Origin: JAVBSX01 sp964576215 | GTDB lineage: Bacteria; Planctomycetota; Planctomycetia; Pirellulales; Thermoguttaceae | DNA: 5,513 bases | NCBI GenBank assembly: GCA_964576215.1 | Contig: CAZNVM010000029.1 | Span: 1-5,513 of the forward strand | Direction of reading: 5' to 3' | Shown: piece after piece, positions 1-4,398 of the stretch | How positions within the stretch are numbered: the stretch's first letter is position 1 | How the letters are laid out: every line of letters begins with the position of its first letter | Program-made: the position numbers and the translations under genes | The notes under the pieces: generated by a model | Told to the model about the DNA's origin: nothing | Database searches by the model: none | Seen by the model: the letters and a program-made list of their open reading frames with translations, nothing else

Positions 1-1
1 G

Positions 2-175
2 GAAGACAAGCACGTTTTGGGACGCAACAGCTGGGGCGAGGCGTGGACGATTTTAACGAACATTGCGTTATCGCTGGCCCAGTTACTACAGCGTAAGGAG
101 CGAACTCTCAAAGAGGTCCGCGAACGATGTCATGCCAATCCCAAAAAAACCGCAAAAAAACTCGGACTCGCCTGA
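2..175 (+). CDS. 3' end of a probable transposase gene (partial, left edge cut)
   Basis: An open frame of 57 codons runs in from the left edge and stops with TGA at 173-175. It reads as a basic, helical C-terminus: it starts EDKHVLGRNSWGEAW, continues with ILTNIALSLAQLL and ends in a Lys/Arg-rich tail (RKERTLKEVRERC, then KKTAKKLGL). An acidic ED near a basic segment, followed by a hydrophobic 'TNIALSLAQLL' helix and a basic tail, resembles the ends of DDE transposases as I remember them. The catalytic Asp and Glu region would lie outside the window, so the family cannot be fixed. No clear terminal inverted repeat follows the stop codon. It could be another DNA-binding protein, or a remnant of a dead element. 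The frame, codon content and lack of internal stops support it being coding; the transposase label is an inference. Confidence 0.5.
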   Translation, partial: EDKHVLGRNSWGEAWTILTNIALSLAQLLQRKERTLKEVRERCHANPKKTAKKLGLA

Positions 176-220
176 AACTTGTTAGCGGCCTAGAGCGTGC
201 CCGGTTTGTGGAATGGTCTC

Positions 221-249
221 TTGATTTTTTCGGGTAACGTTGGTACAAT
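221..249 (+). promoter_or_regulatory. Sigma70-type promoter for the GNAT gene
   Basis: A -35 box TTGATT (221-226) and a -10 box TACAAT (244-249) are separated by 17 bases, the ideal spacing. Transcription would begin near 256, leaving a leader of about 45 bases before the ATG at 301. The position just after the upstream gene's stop and before the acetyltransferase fits an independent transcription unit. It was identified by eye only. Confidence 0.6.
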
Positions 250-300
250 CACGGGTCGTTTCTGTTCTGTTTTGTCAACAATCAATTCGCACGTCTTTTG

Positions 301-1308
301 ATGCTCTCGATTCGACCTTTCCGAAATTCCGATCCGCCGAAGCTACTTGAGGTTTGGCAACAGTTTTTCTCGAAAGAGTCGCAAAAAGCAGTCCCTATTT
401 CGTCGCCTGTTCTTTCGGAAAACGTACTGGGCATGCCGTTTTTCGACAATCACGGCCTGTTTCTCGCTTTTGACAACGATCTTCCCGTTGGTTTTGCCCA
501 CGCTTCATTCGGACCGAATCAAAGCAAAAGCGATCTTGATCCGGAGACCGGCGTCATCCATTTGGTAATGACGGTTCCCGCTTATCCGGACCAAATGGAA
601 TTAAACCGGCGTCTTTTGGAACACTGTGAGAAATACCTGAAAAACAACGGTGCAAAAGTCATCTTTGGCGGTTCCGCCCGATCCAGTGTCTCGTTTTATA
701 CGGGACTGTACGGAGGTTGCGAACCCATCGGGGTCTATGAAAGCGACAAACCTTTGATTGCCGCTTATCAGGAATTTGGATACCAAACTCTGTATAATAC
801 CTTACGATTTACCAATGATTTAAGGCATTTTCAAGTTCCCTTCACTCCGAAAAGCGTCGTTTGGAGGAAGAAGCTGATCGTCAATTATTACGATACTCCA
901 CCGACGGAAAATTGGTTCCAGGCCTGTACGACGATTCGCTCCAATTGGTTTAATGCAACGGCAACGCTGGGACCGCATGGGGAAAAGCGGGCGGAAGTTC
1001 ACATTCGTACCACTCAACAGCTTGATCTGCCAAGCGTCGACGGTCGGATTCCATCGACGGCGGCGTTGGTCCATCTTCAAGTGGCCGACGGTTTCTTGCG
1101 TCAGGGGATTGGAACTTTTCTCCTCGGCGAGGTGATACGGCGTCTGACAATCGAGTGTCATCCCAGCCGCATCGAAACCATCGTCATGAAAGAAGAAGAG
1201 CATCTCGTTCAATTTTTCCACAAACTCGGCTGGCAGGAAGGAGAACAAGGAAGAGTCTTCCTGAAAATTCTTCAAGACCGCCGCAAAACCGAACGAGCAT
1301 CGCAGTGA
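301..1308 (+). CDS. GNAT-family N-acetyltransferase with two tandem GNAT-like lobes
   Basis: The protein has 335 residues from the ATG at 301. A TTG three bases earlier is in frame, but ATG is preferred; neither has a Shine-Dalgarno sequence. The C-terminal lobe (about 185-325) has the acetyl-CoA-binding motif A: a beta-strand LVHLQVADGF followed by RQGIGT (267-272, the R/Q-x-x-G-x-G/A loop) and an amphipathic helix, then the late GNAT element 'QFFHKLGWQ' (304-312). The N-terminal lobe (about 1-165) has the same layout, including 'VIHLVMTVPAYPDQMELNRRLLEHCEKYL' in two parts around 85-113 and 'AYQEFGY' (155-161), but its pyrophosphate loop is PAYPDQ, without the glycines. It is therefore probably non-catalytic. 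Two-lobed enzymes of about 300-340 residues occur in the GNAT superfamily (mycothiol synthase is one), but nothing here indicates that substrate. Substrate unknown; probably cytoplasmic, with no signal peptide. It stands alone, with its own promoter. Confidence 0.85.
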   Translation: MLSIRPFRNSDPPKLLEVWQQFFSKESQKAVPISSPVLSENVLGMPFFDNHGLFLAFDNDLPVGFAHASFGPNQSKSDLDPETGVIHLVMTVPAYPDQMELNRRLLEHCEKYLKNNGAKVIFGGSARSSVSFYTGLYGGCEPIGVYESDKPLIAAYQEFGYQTLYNTLRFTNDLRHFQVPFTPKSVVWRKKLIVNYYDTPPTENWFQACTTIRSNWFNATATLGPHGEKRAEVHIRTTQQLDLPSVDGRIPSTAALVHLQVADGFLRQGIGTFLLGEVIRRLTIECHPSRIETIVMKEEEHLVQFFHKLGWQEGEQGRVFLKILQDRRKTERASQ

Positions 1309-1371
1309 ATGGTGTATACGTATAGGACAATAGACCTGTTCTCTAACCCGTGTTGAGTGTAATTTCGTAAT

Positions 1372-1401
1372 TTCGGATGGCACACAGGAGTTTCATCCGA
1401 A
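1372..1401 (+). repeat. Hairpin downstream of the GNAT gene (8-bp perfect stem)
   Basis: TTCGGATG (1372-1379) is the exact reverse complement of CATCCGAA (1394-1401), with a 14-base loop. It lies 64 bases after the GNAT stop codon. No T-tract follows, so it is not a classical intrinsic terminator; it may be a 3'-end processing or stabilising hairpin, or chance. Confidence 0.4.
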
Positions 1402-1416
1402 GTTTGTGACGTTTCC

Positions 1417-1489
1417 GTCGGTTCCGGTAACGTTCCGACATGATTTTGAAAATCTTTATCTGTCGGTTATCTGGCAATTCACCACCGAC
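1417..1489 (+). repeat. Two small hairpins with interchangeable arms upstream of metXW
   Basis: GTCGG (1417-1421) pairs with CCGAC (1435-1439), and GTCGGT (1462-1467) pairs with ACCGAC (1484-1489). Because the arms are the same sequence, the first left arm (GTCGGT, 1417-1422) can instead pair with the last right arm. This could be a leader or a 3' end element. Five- and six-base stems are short enough to arise by chance. Confidence 0.3.
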
Positions 1490-1637
1490 GACGCTCGCGT
1501 TAAACTCCACTCAGTGTATCCAATGTTTCAGCTTGACAACAAATAATTACAAATTTAGTCAACTTCAAATTTTAGGCTTGACGAACCATTACACCCTTTT
1601 TTTTCCATGCCTCTCTCGATTTCATAGCCAATTCGTT

Positions 1638-1643
1638 TACAAT
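1638..1643 (+). promoter_or_regulatory. Candidate -10 box for metXW (weak -35)
   Basis: TACAAT at 1638-1643 matches the -10 hexamer seen before two other genes in this window. Transcription would start near 1650 and give a leader of about 26 bases. There is no good -35 box at 17-18 bases. TTGACA at 1533-1538 and TTGACG at 1578-1583 are better -35 boxes but have poor partners, so the true start site is uncertain. Confidence 0.3.
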
Positions 1644-1675
1644 TCGGATTCATTTCTCGTTTCTCATTTGTAGAT

Positions 1676-3454
1676 ATGGATATATTCGCTAGTACCGACA
1701 GCGTTCGCAGTGCCAAGCCGCTTCTTCATGCGCAAAAGGTGACGTTTCCGGAGCCGCACCGTCTGGAACGAGGGGACGCGTTGCCGGAAATCACCGTCGT
1801 TTTCGAAACTTACGGTCAACTCAGCCCCCGCAAAGACAACGCGATCCTGATTTGTCACGCTCTGAGCGGCGATTCGCACGTCGCTTCGCACGACCCGGAC
1901 GACGATCCCGGCTGGTGGGAAATCGCCGTCGGACCGGGAAAAGTGCTCGACACGGACAAGTATTTCATCATTTGCCCGAACTCACTTGGCGGTTGCCGGG
2001 GGACGACGGGACCGAACTGCATCAATCCGCGAACCGGGCAGATTTACGGGATCGATTTCCCGACAATCACCATCGGCGACATTGTGGAAGTGCAGCGGAT
2101 GTTGATCGATTCGCTCGGAATCGACCGGCTTCTTGCCGTGATCGGCGGTTCGCTCGGCGGATTGATGACGCTGGTGTGGGCAACACAGTTTCCCGACCGG
2201 CTTCAGGGGGCCGTTGCGATTGCAACCAGCGCACGACTGACGAGCCAGGCACTCGCATTTGACATTGTTGCGAGAAACGCAATTTTGAACGATCCGCAAT
2301 TTTGCGACGGCAGGTATTATGAACACGGAACGATTCCCGCCGTCGGATTGGCGATTGCGAGAATGTTGGGACATATCACTTACCTTTCCATTGAGTCCAT
2401 GCGGCAGAAATTTGACGCGACCAGGAACATGCCTCGTAGCGTTGAATCGACTTTCGAAACGAAGTTCGCCGTCGGTTCCTACCTGGCGCACCAAGGGGAT
2501 AAATTCGTCGAACGGTTTGACGCCAACAGTTATTTGACGCTTTCGATGGCGATGGACCTGTTCGACCTTGGAGACACGCCGGAAAAACTGCTCACGTCGC
2601 TACGGCGTTCAATGTGCCGTTGGCTGCTGGTGTCTTACACGAGCGACTGGCTTTTTCCGTCGTTCCAGTCGCAGGAATTGGTGGACGCCCTGATCGCCGG
2701 AGGCAAGCGGGTCAGTTATTGTAACGTGAAAAGCGACTGCGGACACGATGCATTCCTGTTGCCGAACGAACTTCCCGTATACGGTGAAATGATGCGGTCG
2801 TTTCTCGCAAATCTTGACGAACACGATCCGGGCAAGGGCGCGATGGAACCGGCCGGATTCCGGCATCGGATCGATTACGAGCGGATTTTGGCATTGATAC
2901 CACGGGGAGCAACGGTGCTGGACCTCGGTTGCGGTCGCGGCGGATTTTTAGCCCGGTTGAAGCAGCGGGGAAACCGACAAGTCATGGGAATCGAACTGGA
3001 AGAACGGTATGTACTCAGCAGTATCGACCGGGGAATCGACGTGGTTCAAGGGGATTTGAACAACGGTTTGGCGGCGTTTTCCGACAAGCAATTCGATTTC
3101 GTCGTACTTTCGAAAACGTTGCAAACGGTGTTTGACGTGGAACACATATTGGACGAGATGCTTCGGGTCGGGACACGGGCAATTGTCAGTTTTCCGAACT
3201 TGGGGTATCACCAGCACATCCGGCGGCTTGGCGAAGAGGGGAAGGCACCACGCACCGACCCGACGCCGGAGCACCACTGGTACAATGCGAGCGACGTCCG
3301 GTTTCTCACGTTGACTGATTTTGAAGAGTTTTGCGAAAAGAAAAAAATCCGGATCCACCAAAAAATCGCACTCGACACGCAACAGGGAAAGGAAATCACG
3401 GACGACCCGAACCGCAACGCCGACGTGATGATCGTCGTGATGAGCCTCAGTTGA
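1676..3454 (+). CDS. metX: MetX-MetW fusion: homoserine O-acyltransferase joined to the MetW methyltransferase-like protein
   Basis: This 592-residue protein joins two methionine-pathway proteins that are usually encoded by adjacent genes. Residues 1 to about 382 form the alpha/beta-hydrolase MetX, which acylates the hydroxyl of homoserine for later sulfur incorporation. The nucleophile is Ser159 in GGSLGG, with Asp324 (in SDWLFP) and His357 (in CGHDAFL) completing the triad; the conserved NSLGGCRGTTGP (102-113) is also present. A linker of about 15 residues (383-397) leads to MetW (398-592), with the SAM-type motif VLDLGCGRGGFL (414-425), 'VVLSKTLQTV' (476-485) and 'EMLRVGTRAIVSFPNLG' (494-510), all hallmarks of MetW. 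There is no stop or frameshift at the junction. Whether acetyl- or succinyl-CoA is the donor cannot be told from this reading. The start at the ATG has no Shine-Dalgarno sequence, but MetX homology begins soon after it. Cytoplasmic. Probably its own transcription unit. Confidence 0.95.
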   Translation: MDIFASTDSVRSAKPLLHAQKVTFPEPHRLERGDALPEITVVFETYGQLSPRKDNAILICHALSGDSHVASHDPDDDPGWWEIAVGPGKVLDTDKYFIICPNSLGGCRGTTGPNCINPRTGQIYGIDFPTITIGDIVEVQRMLIDSLGIDRLLAVIGGSLGGLMTLVWATQFPDRLQGAVAIATSARLTSQALAFDIVARNAILNDPQFCDGRYYEHGTIPAVGLAIARMLGHITYLSIESMRQKFDATRNMPRSVESTFETKFAVGSYLAHQGDKFVERFDANSYLTLSMAMDLFDLGDTPEKLLTSLRRSMCRWLLVSYTSDWLFPSFQSQELVDALIAGGKRVSYCNVKSDCGHDAFLLPNELPVYGEMMRSFLANLDEHDPGKGAMEPAGFRHRIDYERILALIPRGATVLDLGCGRGGFLARLKQRGNRQVMGIELEERYVLSSIDRGIDVVQGDLNNGLAAFSDKQFDFVVLSKTLQTVFDVEHILDEMLRVGTRAIVSFPNLGYHQHIRRLGEEGKAPRTDPTPEHHWYNASDVRFLTLTDFEEFCEKKKIRIHQKIALDTQQGKEITDDPNRNADVMIVVMSLS

Positions 3455-3457
3455 TTT

Positions 3458-3487
3458 GTTAGCGTATGGGGCAGCCCCGCCGCTAAC
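3458..3487 (+). repeat. Two-tier hairpin directly after metXW
   Basis: GTTAGCG (3458-3464) pairs with CGCTAAC (3481-3487), and inside it GGGG (3468-3471) pairs with CCCC (3475-3478) around a 3-base loop. It begins four bases after the metXW stop codon, where a terminator would lie, but no T-tract follows. The string GTTAGCGGC, read on the minus strand at 3479-3487, also occurs at 181-189 just after the transposase-like stop codon. It may be a 3'-end stabilising hairpin or one copy of an interspersed intergenic repeat. Confidence 0.5.
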
Positions 3488-3512
3488 GGCACGGTTCGCC
3501 GAAAAAACAAAC

Positions 3513-3579
3513 ACGCGAAAACCCGCAAGTTTCGGCGGAGTACCGCCCACACTTGCAGCTCTTGTTTGATTTTTCGCGT
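3513..3579. ncRNA. Candidate structured RNA or palindromic element with three nested helices
   Basis: Three perfect helices nest around one axis: ACGCGAAAA (3513-3521) with TTTTCGCGT (3571-3579), 9 bp; GCAAGT (3525-3530) with ACTTGC (3551-3556), 6 bp; and GGCGG (3534-3538) with CCGCC (3543-3547), 5 bp, closed by the 4-base loop AGTA. The two inner helices are separated by a symmetric 3x3 internal loop. On the minus strand the outer arm is followed by GTTTGTTTTTT, a terminator-like U-rich tail; on the plus strand there is none. It could be the terminator end of a minus-strand small RNA, a 3' untranslated structure of metXW, or a REP-like palindromic repeat. No known RNA family was recognised. 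Confidence 0.45.
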
Positions 3580-3675
3580 CTACACTTACGGTCGACGGAC
3601 TCGAACCTCTTTTAGCCGGTATTTTCGCATCTTTCCAAAAAAACACAAAAAACGTCGACGATTTGCACGACGGTA

Positions 3676-3704
3676 TTGACGGGGCGGTTTTTGTTTGGTA
3701 GCCT
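3676..3704 (+). promoter_or_regulatory. Possible promoter for the DgkA-family gene
   Basis: TTGACG (3676-3681) and TAGCCT (3699-3704) are 17 bases apart. The -10 box matches the consensus only at its first, second and last positions. Transcription would begin near 3711, giving a leader of about 80 bases. It is a weak candidate. Confidence 0.3.
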
Positions 3705-3762
3705 CAACAGCGGCGTTTGTCGGTTGAGTTGCGTAACGACAATCGTAAACCGTTAACTCAAC
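3703..3762 (+). repeat. Overlapping alternative hairpins upstream of the DgkA-family gene
   Basis: GTTGAG at 3723-3728 can pair with CTCAAC at 3703-3708 on its left, or, extended to GTTGAGTT (3723-3730), with AACTCAAC at 3755-3762 on its right. The right-hand hairpin encloses a small one, ACGA-CAA-TCGT (3736-3746). The arrangement resembles mutually exclusive leader structures, but if transcription starts at about 3711 the left arm is not transcribed. No T-tract or known ligand motif is present. Confidence 0.3.
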
Positions 3763-3789
3763 GCCGTCTTGGTCCTCCCCTAATCTCCC

Positions 3790-4200
3790 ATGCAAGCTGA
3801 AAATGAATCGGATCCTTTCCGAGCGACGAAGTTTGTCCGTTCGCCGCGAACATGGAAAAGAAAGTTTCAGGACGCTTTCCAAGGACTTTACCAGTCTGTT
3901 CAACAACAGAGCAGCTATAAAGTCCATTTTTTCTTCGCGTTCCTTGTGGTTTTCACAGGTTTTTTGCTGAATTTGGACCCCGTTCGCTGGTCGCTCTTAG
4001 TCTTTTGCATCATCATTGTCCTGGCCGGAGAGATGCTCAACACGTCAATTGAAACGTTGGCCAGGGCAATCACCGAGGAGTACGATGAAAACATTGCCCG
4101 GGCACTCAACATTGCCAGCGGTGCGATTCTCGTCTTGTCTTTGGGAGCGGCGACCATTGGATTCGTGGTTTTTATCGAAGCATTTCTTCGATTTTTTTGA
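3790..4200 (+). CDS. dgkA: DgkA-family small membrane kinase (diacylglycerol/undecaprenol kinase-like) with substituted active-site residues
   Basis: The 136-residue protein has the DgkA layout: a basic amphipathic N-terminal helix (about 20-40), then three hydrophobic segments near 47-61, 66-80 and 110-130. The family signature E-x-L-N-T-x-I-E is present as GEMLNTSIE (80-88), followed by the conserved EEY and the helix ALNIASGAILV. Family members phosphorylate diacylglycerol or undecaprenol with ATP at the inner membrane. Aligned without gaps to the E. coli enzyme from memory (offset 12), Glu69, Asn72 and Glu76 are kept (E81, N84, E88), but Glu28, Asp80, Lys94 and Asp95 are replaced by Gln40, Arg92, Leu106 and Asn107. 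The lipid substrate, and even activity, are therefore uncertain. The start ATG has no Shine-Dalgarno sequence. The gene stands alone between non-coding spacers, with a terminator in its last codons. Confidence 0.8.
   Translation: MQAENESDPFRATKFVRSPRTWKRKFQDAFQGLYQSVQQQSSYKVHFFFAFLVVFTGFLLNLDPVRWSLLVFCIIIVLAGEMLNTSIETLARAITEEYDENIARALNIASGAILVLSLGAATIGFVVFIEAFLRFF
4174..4198 (+). terminator. Intrinsic terminator embedded in the end of the DgkA-family gene
   Basis: ATCGAAG (4174-4180) pairs perfectly with CTTCGAT (4186-4192) around the 5-base loop CATTT, and a run of T follows (4192-4198) ending at the TGA stop codon. The stem is AT-rich and only 7 bp, so it may be a modest terminator. It also encodes the last residues (IEAFLRFF). 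Confidence 0.6.
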
Positions 4201-4278
4201 CTTTTTTCCTATACAACCGTTTTTTTTGAAATCCTGGGGAAACAGAAGAATTTTTTTTTGCAAAATCCACGTTTCCCA

Positions 4279-4308
4279 TTGGACAAAGCGGGAAAAATGT
4301 CCTACAAT
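4279..4308 (+). promoter_or_regulatory. Promoter for the secreted Gly/Met-rich protein gene
   Basis: TTGGAC (4279-4284) and TACAAT (4303-4308) are 18 bases apart. The start site would be near 4315, giving a leader of about 84 bases before the ATG at 4399. It follows the terminator of the preceding gene, so the secreted protein is probably transcribed alone. It also argues against the longer in-frame start at 4258, which lies upstream of this promoter. Confidence 0.6.
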
Positions 4309-4385
4309 CCGGTGTGGTTTCTCGTTTCCGCAGAAATGGAAAAACGCGGATTACCGGCTATAAAGTATTATCCCCCTAAATTGAT

Positions 4386-4389
4386 GAGG
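4386..4389 (+). promoter_or_regulatory. Ribosome binding site that selects the ATG at 4399
   Basis: GAGG (within TGATGAGGT) lies 9 bases before the ATG at 4399. It is the only good Shine-Dalgarno-like sequence before a gene in this window. It supports the start that places a signal peptide at the N-terminus, over the in-frame ATG at 4384, which overlaps the site. Confidence 0.6.
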
Positions 4390-4398
4390 TTGATTCCC

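Larger units (their letters stand above)
1309..1675. other. Non-coding spacer between the GNAT gene and metXW
   Basis: No convincing gene is seen in these 367 bases; the open frames here are short and have no recognisable protein features. The left part holds a 10-base palindrome TATACGTATA (1315-1324) and several small inverted repeats (1372-1489). The right part (about 1500-1675) is AT-rich with pyrimidine tracts and holds promoter-like sequences, including TTGACA at 1533-1538 and TACAAT at 1638-1643. I looked for a SAM riboswitch (SAM-I or SAM-II consensus), as might be expected before a methionine gene, and did not recognise one. Confidence 0.7.
3455..3789. other. Structured non-coding spacer between metXW and the DgkA-family gene
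   Basis: These 335 bases hold no convincing gene on either strand; the long frames on the minus strand are antisense to metXW or to the downstream kinase gene. The spacer is unusually rich in inverted repeats: a two-tier hairpin at 3458-3487, a three-helix nested structure at 3513-3579, and overlapping complementary segments at 3703-3762. A possible promoter (TTGACG 3676-3681, 17 bases, TAGCCT 3699-3704) would serve the kinase gene. A T-loop-like string (GGTTCGAGTCC on the minus strand, 3597-3607) occurs, but no tRNA can be folded around it. Confidence 0.7.

Noticed and set aside
140..175. Inverted repeat end of an insertion sequence after the transposase-like stop codon
   Set aside because: No partner sequence is available because the left end lies outside the window, and no target duplication can be seen.
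820..1383. 187-codon open frame on the minus strand
   Set aside because: It overlaps the GNAT gene, which has clear family motifs, and shows no motif of its own.
1440..1673. Small 77-codon open frame in the spacer before metXW
   Set aside because: It is Ser/Thr/Phe/Leu-rich from AT-rich DNA, has no ribosome site or domain, and overlaps promoter-like sequence.
1309..1675. SAM riboswitch before the methionine gene
   Set aside because: Neither the SAM-I nor the SAM-II consensus core could be recognised, and the hairpins present are short and differently arranged.
3580..3615. tRNA-like T-loop (GGTTCGAGTCC on the minus strand)
   Set aside because: The bases flanking the loop do not form a 5-bp T-stem, and no acceptor, D or anticodon arms can be placed around it.
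2948..3646. 232-codon open frame on the minus strand
   Set aside because: It is antisense to the MetW part of the fusion and runs through the hairpin-rich spacer. It has no recognisable domain and looks like a codon-bias shadow.
4258..4398. Longer start (TTG at 4258) for the secreted protein, adding 47 residues
   Set aside because: The extension lies across the promoter (4279-4308), lacks a ribosome site, and would bury the signal peptide. The ATG at 4399 has a GAGG site 9 bases upstream and is followed at once by a signal peptide.
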